Source of the DNA: Streptomyces sp. NBC_00358
GTDB taxonomy: Bacteria; Actinomycetota; Actinomycetes; Streptomycetales; Streptomycetaceae
Direction: 5' to 3'
Length of the DNA stretch: 64,000 nt
NCBI RefSeq assembly: GCF_036099295.1
Contig: NZ_CP107976.1
Coordinates: forward strand, 4,216,001-4,280,000
In this document: piece after piece, positions 25,711 through 33,231 of the stretch
Position numbering within the stretch: position 1 is the first letter of the stretch
How the letters are laid out: every line of letters starts with the position of its first letter
Notes under the pieces: generated by a model
Seen by the model: only the letters and a program-made list of their open reading frames with translations
What the model was told of the DNA's origin: nothing
Database searches by the model: none
Program-made: the position numbers and the translations under genes

Positions 25711-26379
25711 TCAGCCCTTCTCCACAAGTGCCTTGAGCGCGATGTTGAGTTCGAGGACGTTGACGCGGGGTTCGCCGATGAAGCCGAGGGTCCGGCCGTC
25801 GGTGTGCTCGTCGACCAGTTTCCGTACCTGGGCGACGGGCAGACCGTTCTTCTCCGCGACGCGGTGCACCTGGATGTCCGCGTACTGCGGCGAGATGTCC
25901 GGGTCGAGGCCGGACCCCGAGGAGGTGACCGCCTCGGCGGGCACGTCCTCGGGCCCGACCGTGTAGCCGGGGACCGAGTTGTCCTTGATGACGGCCTTCT
26001 TGGCGGCGGTCACCCAGTCGATCAAGTCCTTGTTGTCCCCGGACCGGTTGGTCGCGCCGGACAGGATCAGCTCGTACCGGGTGTTGACGCTGTTGGTCCC
26101 GAGCCCGTTCTGCGGGCGGCCCTGGAACCACTTCAGGTCGGGCTCCGGGGTCTGTCGGCCCTTCTTCAGCGGCAGGTTGTAGGCCTGCCCGATGAGCGAG
26201 GAGCCGACGACCTTGCCGTCCGCCTTGATCTCCGAGCCGTTGGCCTGGTGCGAGAACAGGCTCTGGGCGACCCCGGTGACGGCGAGCGGGTACAGCACCC
26301 CCGTCACCAGGGTCAGCACGAGCAGCGCCCGCAGGCCTGCCCACAGCAACCGGGCTGTGTTCGTAACCGAGTTGTTCAT
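25711..26379 (-). CDS. kdpC: Potassium-transporting ATPase subunit C
   Basis: A 222-residue KdpC with one N-terminal membrane helix (about residues 12-32) and an extracytoplasmic domain. Typical family segments are LFSHQANGS, the FQGRPQNGLGTNSVN region and SSGSGLDPDISPQYA. KdpC stabilises the KdpFABC high-affinity potassium pump. It is the last gene of the operon, 25 bases after kdpB, and converges on the sortase gene. Confidence 0.95.
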   Translation of the reverse strand: MNNSVTNTARLLWAGLRALLVLTLVTGVLYPLAVTGVAQSLFSHQANGSEIKADGKVVGSSLIGQAYNLPLKKGRQTPEPDLKWFQGRPQNGLGTNSVNTRYELILSGATNRSGDNKDLIDWVTAAKKAVIKDNSVPGYTVGPEDVPAEAVTSSGSGLDPDISPQYADIQVHRVAEKNGLPVAQVRKLVDEHTDGRTLGFIGEPRVNVLELNIALKALVEKG

Positions 26380-26404
26380 AGCCGATCAGCACGCTTTCGA
26401 GGAG

Positions 26405-28564
26405 TTACAGCCCGGGGACGAGGGAGATGAGCAGGTCGATGATCTTGATACCGATGAAGGGCGCCACCAGGCCGCCGAGGCCGTAGACCCCGAGGTTGCG
26501 GCGGAGCAACTTGTCGGCGCTGACCGGGCGGTACTGCACGCCTCGCAGGGCGAGCGGGACCAGCGCGATGATGATCAGCGCGTTGAAGATGACGGCGGAG
26601 AGGATCGCGGAGTCGGGCGAGGACAGGTGCATGACGTTGAGCTTGTCCAGGCCCGGATAGACCGCGGCGAACAGCGCCGGGATGATCGCGAAGTACTTGG
26701 CGACGTCGTTGGCGATGGAGAACGTCGTCAACGCGCCCCGGGTGATCAGCAGTTGCTTGCCGATCTCGACGATCTCGATGAGCTTGGTGGGGTTGGAGTC
26801 CAGGTCCACCATGTTCCCGGCCTCCTTGGCGGCCGAGGTGCCGGTGTTCATGGCCACGCCCACGTCCGCCTGCGCCAGCGCGGGGGCGTCGTTGGTGCCG
26901 TCGCCGGTCATCGCGACGAGCTTGCCGCCCGCCTGCTCCCGCTTGATGAGGGCCATCTTGTCCTCGGGGGTCGCCTCCGCGAGGAAGTCGTCGACGCCCG
27001 CCTCCTCGGCGATCGCCTTGGCCGTCAGCGGGTTGTCGCCCGTGATCATGATGGTCTTGATGCCCATGCGGCGCAGTTCGTCGAACCGTTCGCGCATGCC
27101 GTCCTTGACGACGTCCTTGAGGTGGATGACGCCCAGGACCCGGGCACCCCCGCCGTCATGGACGGCCACCAGCAGCGGGGTGCCGCCCGCCTCGGAGATC
27201 CGGTCGGCGAGGGTGCCGGCGTCCGCGGACACCTCACCGCCCTGTTCCTCGACCCAGGTGACGACCGAACCGGCCGCGCCCTTGCGGATCTTCCGGCCGT
27301 CGACGTCCACACCCGACATGCGGGTCTGGGCGGTGAAGGCGATCCATTCGGCGCCCGCGAGTTCGCCCTGGTGGCGTTCGCGCAGCCCGTACTTCTCCTT
27401 CGCCAGTACGACGATGGAGCGGCCCTCGGGTGTCTCGTCGGCCAGCGAGGAGAGCTGGGCGGCGTCGGCGACCTCGGCCTCGGTCGTCCCGGTCACCGGG
27501 ACGAACTCGGAGGCCTGCCGGTTGCCGAGGGTGATGGTGCCGGTCTTGTCGAGGAGCAGGGTGGAGACGTCACCGGCGGCCTCGACGGCCCTTCCGGACA
27601 TGGCGAGTACGTTGCGCTGGACCAGGCGGTCCATGCCCGCGATGCCGATCGCGGAGAGCAGGGCGCCGATGGTGGTCGGGATCAGGCAGACAAGCAGGGC
27701 CACCAGGACGACCATCGTCAGGTGGGTGCCCGCGTAGTCCGCGAACGGCGGCAGGGTGGCCACCGCGAGCAGGAACACGATCGTCAGGGACGCGAGGAGG
27801 ATGTTCAGCGCGATCTCGTTGGGCGTCTTCTGCCGGGCCGCGCCCTCGACCAGGGCGATCATCCGGTCGATGAACGTCTCCCCCGGCTTCGTCGTGATCT
27901 TGATGACGACACGGTCGGAGAGCACCTTCGTGCCGCCGGTGACGGCGGACCGGTCGCCGCCGGACTCCCGGATGACCGGGGCCGACTCGCCGGTGATGGC
28001 CGACTCGTCGACGGACGCGACCCCCTCGACCACGTCACCGTCGCCGGGGATGATGTCGCCCGCCTCGCAGACGACCAGGTCACCGATCCTCAGCTCGGTT
28101 CCGGGCACCCGCTCCTCGGACCTGCCGTCCTCGGAGAGCCGGCGCGCGACCGTGTCCGTCTTGGCCTTCCTGAGGGTGTCCGCCTGGGCCTTGCCTCGCC
28201 CCTCGGCCACCGCCTCCGCCAGGTTGGCGAAGACGACGGTGAGCCACAGCCAGGCGCTGATCGCCCAGCCGAACCAGTCGCCCGGGTCCTTGAACGAGAA
28301 GACCGTCGTCAGCACGGAGCCGACGAGGACGACGAACATCACGGGCGACTTGACCATCACCCGCGGGTCGAGCTTGCGGAACGCGTCCGGCAGCGACCTG
28401 AGAAGCTGCCCGGGGTCGAACAGACCCGCCCCGACCCTTCCTTCGTCCTGGTGGCCGGTCGGCACGTCGCTGTGCGGCGCCCGCGTGGGAACAGTCGTGG
28501 ACACGGCGTCCTCTTGGTTGTCCGTACGAGTGGTCATGACGGGGTCCTCCGCACGCGTGGTCAT
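26405..28564 (-). CDS. kdpB: Potassium-transporting P-type ATPase subunit B
   Basis: A 719-residue P-type ATPase that energises potassium uptake. The phosphorylation motif DKTGT starts at D339; the actuator-domain TGES is at 191-194; the hinge motif TGDGTNDAPALAQADVG is intact. The ATG overlaps the kdpA stop (ATGA). The first 50 residues are extended and contain a near-duplication of MTTR, so a second ATG at 28537 is also possible. Confidence 0.96.
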   Translation of the reverse strand: MTTRAEDPVMTTRTDNQEDAVSTTVPTRAPHSDVPTGHQDEGRVGAGLFDPGQLLRSLPDAFRKLDPRVMVKSPVMFVVLVGSVLTTVFSFKDPGDWFGWAISAWLWLTVVFANLAEAVAEGRGKAQADTLRKAKTDTVARRLSEDGRSEERVPGTELRIGDLVVCEAGDIIPGDGDVVEGVASVDESAITGESAPVIRESGGDRSAVTGGTKVLSDRVVIKITTKPGETFIDRMIALVEGAARQKTPNEIALNILLASLTIVFLLAVATLPPFADYAGTHLTMVVLVALLVCLIPTTIGALLSAIGIAGMDRLVQRNVLAMSGRAVEAAGDVSTLLLDKTGTITLGNRQASEFVPVTGTTEAEVADAAQLSSLADETPEGRSIVVLAKEKYGLRERHQGELAGAEWIAFTAQTRMSGVDVDGRKIRKGAAGSVVTWVEEQGGEVSADAGTLADRISEAGGTPLLVAVHDGGGARVLGVIHLKDVVKDGMRERFDELRRMGIKTIMITGDNPLTAKAIAEEAGVDDFLAEATPEDKMALIKREQAGGKLVAMTGDGTNDAPALAQADVGVAMNTGTSAAKEAGNMVDLDSNPTKLIEIVEIGKQLLITRGALTTFSIANDVAKYFAIIPALFAAVYPGLDKLNVMHLSSPDSAILSAVIFNALIIIALVPLALRGVQYRPVSADKLLRRNLGVYGLGGLVAPFIGIKIIDLLISLVPGL

Positions 28565-30225
28565 GACGCCAGCCCCTCGGCCAGCGGACCCAGCGCCAGG
28601 GCCGGGAAGTAGGTCAGACCGGTGATGATCAGGACCGCGCCCACCAGCAGACCCGTGAACAGCGGCTTCTCCGTGCGCAGGGTGCCGGCGGTGGCCGGGA
28701 CGGGCTGCTGCCGGGCGAGCGAACCCGCCAGCGCCAGCACGAACACCATCGGCAGGAAGCGGCCCAGCAGCATGGCCAGCCCGATCGTGGTGTTGAACCA
28801 CTGCGTGTCGGCGTTCAGGCCCGCGAAGGCCGAGCCGTTGTTGTTGGCGCCCGAGGTGTAGGCGTAGAGGATCTCGGAGAACCCGTGCGCGCCGGAGTTG
28901 GTCATCGAGTGGCCCGGGGTGGGCAGGGCCATCGCGGCGGCGGTGAAGACGAGCACCAGCGCCGGGGTGATCAGGATGTAGCACGCGGCGAACTTGATCT
29001 CGCGGGTGCCGATCTTCTTGCCCAGGTACTCCGGTGTACGCCCGACCATCAGACCGGCGATGAACACCGCGATGACCGCCATGATCAGCATGCCGTAGAG
29101 ACCGGACCCTGTACCGCCGGGCGCGATCTCGCCGAGCTGCATGCCCAGCATGGTGATACCGCCGCCGAGTCCGGTGAACGAGGAGTGGAAGGAGTCCACC
29201 GCGCCCGTCGACGTCAGCGTCGTGGCCACCGCGAAGATCGACGAGGCACCGACACCGAAGCGGGTCTCCTTGCCCTCCATCGCCCCGCCGGCGATGTCGA
29301 ACGCCGGACCGTGGTGGTGGAACTCGGTGGCCATCATCAGCGCGGTGAAGCCGATCCAGATGGTGACCATCGTCGCGAGGATCGCGTAGCCCTGGCGGAC
29401 CGAGCCGACCATCACGCCGAAGGTGCGGGTCAGTGCGAACGGGATCACCAGCAGCAGGAAGATCTCGAAGAGGTTCGAGAACGGCGTCGGGTTCTCGAAG
29501 GGGTGCGCGGAGTTGGCGTTGAAGTAGCCGCCGCCGTTGGTGCCCACCTCCTTGATCGCCTCCTGCGAGGCGACCGCGCCGCCGTTCCACTGCTGCGAAC
29601 CACCGAAGAACTGGCCGACCTCGTGGATGCCGGAGAAGTTCTGGATCGCGCCGCACGCCACCAGGACGACCGCGGCGACGACGGACAGCGGCAGCAGGAT
29701 GCGCACCACCCCGCGCACCAGATCGGACCAGAAGTTGCCGAGCTCACCGGTCCGCGAGCGGGCGAAGCCACGCACCAGGGCCACGGCCACCGCCATGCCG
29801 ACGGCCGCGGAGACGAAGTTCTGCACGGCCAGACCGGCGGTCTGCACGACGTGGCCCATGGCCTGCTCGCCGTAGTACGACTGCCAGTTGGTGTTCGTCA
29901 CGAACGAGGCGGCCGTGTTGAACGCCTGGTCCGGGTCGATCGCCGTGAAGCCCAGCGAGCCGGGCAGATGACCCTGCAGACGCTGAAGGAGATAGAGGAA
30001 GAGGACGCTGACGGTGGAGAAGGCAAGGACACCGCGCAGATAGGCGGGCCAGCGCATCTGCGTGTCCGGGTCGGCACCGATGCCCTTGTAGATCCACTTC
30101 TCGACGCGCAGGTGCTTGTCGGAGGAGTAGACCCGGGCCATGTAGTCGCCGAGGGGACGGTAGGCGAGTGCCAGCGCCGCTATGAGGGCCAGCAACTGGA
30201 GCACGCCGGCGAGAACGGGACTCAT
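28561..30225 (-). CDS. kdpA: Potassium-transporting ATPase subunit A
   Basis: A 554-residue KdpA, the channel-like subunit that selects potassium, with about ten membrane helices. Selectivity-filter-type loops are recognisable around FVTNTNWQSYYGE, KEVGTNGGGYFNANSAHPFENPTP and YAYTSGANNNGSAFAGL. It lies eight bases after kdpF and overlaps kdpB by four bases. Confidence 0.96.
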   Translation of the reverse strand: MSPVLAGVLQLLALIAALALAYRPLGDYMARVYSSDKHLRVEKWIYKGIGADPDTQMRWPAYLRGVLAFSTVSVLFLYLLQRLQGHLPGSLGFTAIDPDQAFNTAASFVTNTNWQSYYGEQAMGHVVQTAGLAVQNFVSAAVGMAVAVALVRGFARSRTGELGNFWSDLVRGVVRILLPLSVVAAVVLVACGAIQNFSGIHEVGQFFGGSQQWNGGAVASQEAIKEVGTNGGGYFNANSAHPFENPTPFSNLFEIFLLLVIPFALTRTFGVMVGSVRQGYAILATMVTIWIGFTALMMATEFHHHGPAFDIAGGAMEGKETRFGVGASSIFAVATTLTSTGAVDSFHSSFTGLGGGITMLGMQLGEIAPGGTGSGLYGMLIMAVIAVFIAGLMVGRTPEYLGKKIGTREIKFAACYILITPALVLVFTAAAMALPTPGHSMTNSGAHGFSEILYAYTSGANNNGSAFAGLNADTQWFNTTIGLAMLLGRFLPMVFVLALAGSLARQQPVPATAGTLRTEKPLFTGLLVGAVLIITGLTYFPALALGPLAEGLAS

Positions 30226-30233
30226 GACGGGGC

Positions 30234-30323
30234 TCAGAACCTCTCCGGGAAGACCAGGGCGAGGACGAGATAGCCCAGCAGGGCGACGGCCACGACCAGG
30301 CCGACGATGTTCTCGGCGGTCAC
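30234..30323 (-). CDS. kdpF: Potassium-transporting ATPase subunit F
   Basis: A 29-residue single-helix membrane peptide (GLVVAVALLGYLVLALVFPERF), matching the small KdpF subunit that stabilises the KdpABC complex. The GTG start overlaps the TGA of the 27-residue gene upstream (GTGA) and the gene ends eight bases before kdpA. Confidence 0.9.
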   Translation of the reverse strand: MTAENIVGLVVAVALLGYLVLALVFPERF

Positions 30324-30403
30324 AGCTTCGTCACCCCCTTGGCGACGAGGGCCACCAGCGCGAACACCGCGATCGTGGTGACGACGAAGGCCACGTCGGC
30401 CAT
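30320..30403 (-). CDS. 27-residue membrane protein heading the kdp operon
   Basis: A tiny gene encoding MADVAFVVTTIAVFALVALV and seven further residues (AKGVTKL). It forms one membrane helix with a short positively charged end, which suggests the C-terminus is cytoplasmic. AGGAG lies six bases before the ATG, and the stop overlaps the kdpF GTG start, so translation of the two is coupled. It is not KdpF, which follows. It may be a further small subunit or a regulator of the pump; no function is established from sequence. Confidence 0.8.
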   Translation of the reverse strand: MADVAFVVTTIAVFALVALVAKGVTKL

Positions 30404-30478
30404 CGGAACTCCTAGACAGGTTCGGAATTGAACTGACGGTTAGAGCAAAACGCCTCACCGTCCGGATCCGGCCACCGT

Positions 30479-30527
30479 TGACGCCCCCCATACGGGACAC
30501 GGCCCGCCTTTGACGCATCCCTTACGA
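30479..30527. promoter_or_regulatory. Two TGACGC-type direct-repeat pairs upstream of the kdp operon
   Basis: Plus-strand half-sites TGACGC (30479), ATACGG (30490), TGACGC (30511) and TTACGA (30522) share the ACG core and are spaced 11, 21 and 11 bp. This is the phasing expected for dimers of an OmpR/KdpE-type response regulator. They lie 76-124 bases upstream of the first kdp-operon start codon. Confidence 0.5.
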
Positions 30528-30556
30528 GTCGGGGCGGCCGGAACCGGAGGCACCCG

Positions 30557-32392
30557 TCAGGACAGCCGGAACCGCAGGCGGCAGATCACCGCGTCCGTGT
30601 CCCGGCGCACCGCGTGCGCCACCACGGCACCCCGCTGGTTCTGCAGCAGCCGCTGCCACAGACGCTCGGGCTCGACCTCCGGGATCAGCACGGTGACCCG
30701 GGTGCCCGGCGCGGCGGTCTCACGCACGTACGCGGCGATCGGGCGCCCCAGAGAGCGGTCCCCGGAGGTGACCCGGACGAGGGGGACGCCCGGGTTCCAC
30801 AGCTCCCAGGCCGCCTCCAGGGCCGCCACCTGAGCACGGTCCTCGGGGTCCCGGTGGCACACGGTCACCGCGCGCACCTCGTCGCCGAGCGAGCCGGCGG
30901 CGTTGAGCGCCTCGCAGGTGAGCCGGGACAGGTTCGACACCGGGACGATCACGACGGAGCGGTCGCGGTGCGGCCGCTCCGGGATGCGGCCGAGGCCGAG
31001 CCGCTCGCCGATCCGCGCGTACGCCCGGTGCACGGTCTCGAAGGCGGCCACCAGCAGCGGGAGCGCGATCACGATCAGCCAGGCGCCGTCCGCGAACTTG
31101 CCGCCGGTCACGACGACGGCGGAGACACCGGTGAGCAAGGCGCCGCATCCGTTGAGGACGGCCTTGCCCCGCCATCCGCTCCCCCGCTCCTCGCGCCAGT
31201 GCCGGACCATGCCGACCTGGGCGATCGTGAAGCCGATGAAGACACCGATGGCGAAGAGCGGCACGAGGGTGTTGGTGTCGCCGCCGGAGAAGACCAGCAG
31301 GCCCGCCGAGACGAGAGCCAGCGCGAGCACCCCGTGCCGGTGCACCTGGCGGTCGGCCTTGAGGGCGAAGACGTGCGGCAGGTAGTTGTCCCGGGCGAGG
31401 AGCTTCAGCAGGACGGGAAGCCCGCCGAAGGAAGTGTTCGCGGACAGGGCGAGCAGAAGCATCGTCGCGAACTGGACGACGTAGAAAGCCCAGTTGTGGC
31501 CCAGGGAGGCGTCCGCGAGCTGCGCCAGGACGGTGACGCCTTCGACCGGCTGGAGATGGAAGCGCGAGATCAGCACGGACAGGCCGATGAGCATCGCGCC
31601 GAGCACCGCGCCGAGGGCGACCTCCGCGCGCTGGGCCCGCCTCGCGCGCGGCACACGGAAGGACGGCACGGCGTTGGCGAGGGCCTCGACACCGGTGAGG
31701 GCGCTGCACCCGGAGGCGAAGGCCTTCAGCAGGAGCAGGGCGCCGACCGAGGTGGCGTTGTCGGCGAGGACGGAGGCGTGTCCTTCGGCGGCGGCGGTGC
31801 TGGCCGGGCCGGACCGGAAGAGGCCGACGACGACGATCCCGAAGACCGAGCCGACGAATACGACGGTCGGCACGATGAAGGCCCGCGCGGACTCGACGAT
31901 GCCGCGCAGGTTCACGCCCGTGATCAGCGCGAGCACGGCGAGGCAGATCCACAGCCGGTCGTCGTAGAGCCCGGGGAAGGCCGAGGTCAGGGCGGCCACC
32001 CCGGCCGTGACGGCGACGGCCGCGTTGAGTACGTAGTCCAGGACCAGCGAGGCCGCGGCCACCAGGCTCGTACGGGCGCCGAGGTGGGTCCTGGCGACCG
32101 CGTACGAGCCACCGCCGTCCGGGAACGCGGCGATCACCTGCCGGTAGGAGGCGACGAGCACGGCGAGCAGGGCGGCGATGGCGAGGGTGACCGGCAGGGT
32201 GAAACCGAGGCCGTGCGCACCGGCGGCCGCGAGCACCAGGACGATCGCCTCGGGGCCGTACGCCACCGACGCCATCGCGTCCAGGGACAGGGCGGCCAGG
32301 CCGGTGACGGCGGTGAGCCGGTGGCGCTCGCCGGTATCCGGAGGGTCGTCGTCGGCGGGGGCGGCACCGGGGGTGGCGGTCAGGACGGACAT
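30557..32392 (-). CDS. APC-superfamily permease, KimA-like (probable potassium or amino acid transporter)
   Basis: A 611-residue permease with about 12 membrane helices and a soluble C-terminal domain (about 450-611). The N-terminal helix region SLDAMASVAYGPEA, the SYRQVIAAFPDGGGSYAVA segment and LVLDYVLNAAVAVTAG align by eye with the potassium importer KimA (YdaO) of Bacillus. GAGGAG precedes the ATG. It is next to kdp and shares the TGACGC direct-repeat element in its upstream region. Amino acid transport is the alternative reading. Confidence 0.85.
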   Translation of the reverse strand: MSVLTATPGAAPADDDPPDTGERHRLTAVTGLAALSLDAMASVAYGPEAIVLVLAAAGAHGLGFTLPVTLAIAALLAVLVASYRQVIAAFPDGGGSYAVARTHLGARTSLVAAASLVLDYVLNAAVAVTAGVAALTSAFPGLYDDRLWICLAVLALITGVNLRGIVESARAFIVPTVVFVGSVFGIVVVGLFRSGPASTAAAEGHASVLADNATSVGALLLLKAFASGCSALTGVEALANAVPSFRVPRARRAQRAEVALGAVLGAMLIGLSVLISRFHLQPVEGVTVLAQLADASLGHNWAFYVVQFATMLLLALSANTSFGGLPVLLKLLARDNYLPHVFALKADRQVHRHGVLALALVSAGLLVFSGGDTNTLVPLFAIGVFIGFTIAQVGMVRHWREERGSGWRGKAVLNGCGALLTGVSAVVVTGGKFADGAWLIVIALPLLVAAFETVHRAYARIGERLGLGRIPERPHRDRSVVIVPVSNLSRLTCEALNAAGSLGDEVRAVTVCHRDPEDRAQVAALEAAWELWNPGVPLVRVTSGDRSLGRPIAAYVRETAAPGTRVTVLIPEVEPERLWQRLLQNQRGAVVAHAVRRDTDAVICRLRFRLS

Positions 32393-32427
32393 GGGGCGGC
32401 TGCTCCTCGTCTCGGGGCGCGGCCCCT

Positions 32428-32510
32428 CACGGGCCCTCGCCTGAGGAGCCGCACACGCGGGAAGGCGGTGTGCGGCTGCGCCCAGGTTGTTCCCCGCTCC
32501 GGGCCCGCGT
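32428..32510 (-). other. Candidate structured 5' leader of the KimA-like permease gene
   Basis: On the minus strand the 240-base leader contains a 7-bp outer helix (32501-32507 with 32430-32436) enclosing a 9-bp hairpin (32468-32476 with 32448-32456, 11-base loop) and a G-rich single-stranded segment. The sequence does not match the c-di-AMP (ydaO) riboswitch as I know it. A regulatory RNA is possible but unproven in such GC-rich DNA. Confidence 0.3.
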
Positions 32511-32551
32511 GATCACCCCTTGCGGGATCTTCGCGTCGATCTCCTCCTCCA

Positions 32552-32568
32552 TGACGCAACGTTGACGC
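32552..32568. promoter_or_regulatory. Perfect TGACGC-N5-TGACGC direct repeat
   Basis: TGACGC at 32552-32557 and 32563-32568, 11 bp apart. The element lies between the minus-strand KimA-like permease gene (start 32392) and the plus-strand gene at 32635, and could serve both. It is the best copy of the element also seen upstream of kdp and of the permease at 35432. Confidence 0.55.
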
Positions 32569-32634
32569 CATGGCTCATCAAAGACCCGTCAAGGCACACC
32601 GCTTCCGGTTCCGCCGTTCACTACCGTCGGAGGT

Positions 32635-33186
32635 ATGGAAAGCCGCGACGGTCCGTGCGAGGCGGCCGAGGTACCCCCGCCCGCCGAGGAGGTCGCGCAC
32701 GACCTTCTCTGGGCCCAGGACCTGCGCAGCTCGCTGCGCTGCGCGGGCGCGCTCCTCGCCCTCCTCGTACTGATCGACGGGGCCGCCGGCACCCTCACCG
32801 ACCTGCGCGCCCTGCTGTGGTTCGCCCTCGCGGCGCTGCTCTTCCTCGTCCTGTGCCCCGTCCGGATCGCCGCGGGCGAGGGCTGGCTGACGTCGAGCGG
32901 ACCGCTCGGCACCCGCCGGGTGCGGACCGACCGACTGGTGTCCGTGCGCTGCCTGGACGGCGTCGGGCAGCGGCTCGTGCTGCGCGACGCCTCCGGCGCG
33001 CGCGTCGAGGTCGACCCGCGGGTCCTGGTCGCCAGCCCCGCGCTGTGGCACCGGCTGGACGAGGACGCCCGCGTCTCCGCGCTGCGCGGCTCCCTCACCT
33101 GCGGGGAGACGGCGCTGCGCCGGATCTCGGAGCGCATCGACCGTGAGACGGCGAGGACGGTGTTCAAGGTGTCGGGACTGGACTGA
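32635..33186 (+). CDS. Small membrane protein with PH-like C-terminal domain
   Basis: A 183-residue protein of unknown function. Two hydrophobic segments (about residues 36-52 and 60-76) are followed by a soluble, beta-rich domain (WLTSSGPLGTRRVRTDRLVSVR ...) that resembles bacterial PH-type domains. GGAGGT precedes the ATG. It is divergent from the KimA-like permease and 45 bases upstream of a second KimA-like permease, so a role connected with ion transport is possible but only by context. Confidence 0.75.
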   Translation: MESRDGPCEAAEVPPPAEEVAHDLLWAQDLRSSLRCAGALLALLVLIDGAAGTLTDLRALLWFALAALLFLVLCPVRIAAGEGWLTSSGPLGTRRVRTDRLVSVRCLDGVGQRLVLRDASGARVEVDPRVLVASPALWHRLDEDARVSALRGSLTCGETALRRISERIDRETARTVFKVSGLD

Positions 33187-33219
33187 GTGTCGGGGCCGCC
33201 CGCTCCTCGTCCCCGGGCT

Positions 33220-33225
33220 TAACCT
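33220..33225 (+). promoter_or_regulatory. Candidate -10 box, leaderless start of second KimA-like gene
   Basis: TAACCT ends six bases before the GTG at 33232, and no Shine-Dalgarno is present. The gene may therefore have its own leaderless transcript besides any read-through. Confidence 0.4.
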
Positions 33226-33231
33226 CCGCCC

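Noticed and set aside
26405..29656. A 1083-codon kdpB reading frame
   Set aside because: The extra 360 codons are antisense-like or out-of-frame DNA overlapping kdpA; the true start is the ATGA overlap at 28564.
32393..32634. c-di-AMP (ydaO) riboswitch upstream of the KimA-like permease
   Set aside because: The expected core segments, such as the GTCAGCTAACC-like element near the 3' end, are not present on the minus strand. Only a generic structured leader is reported.
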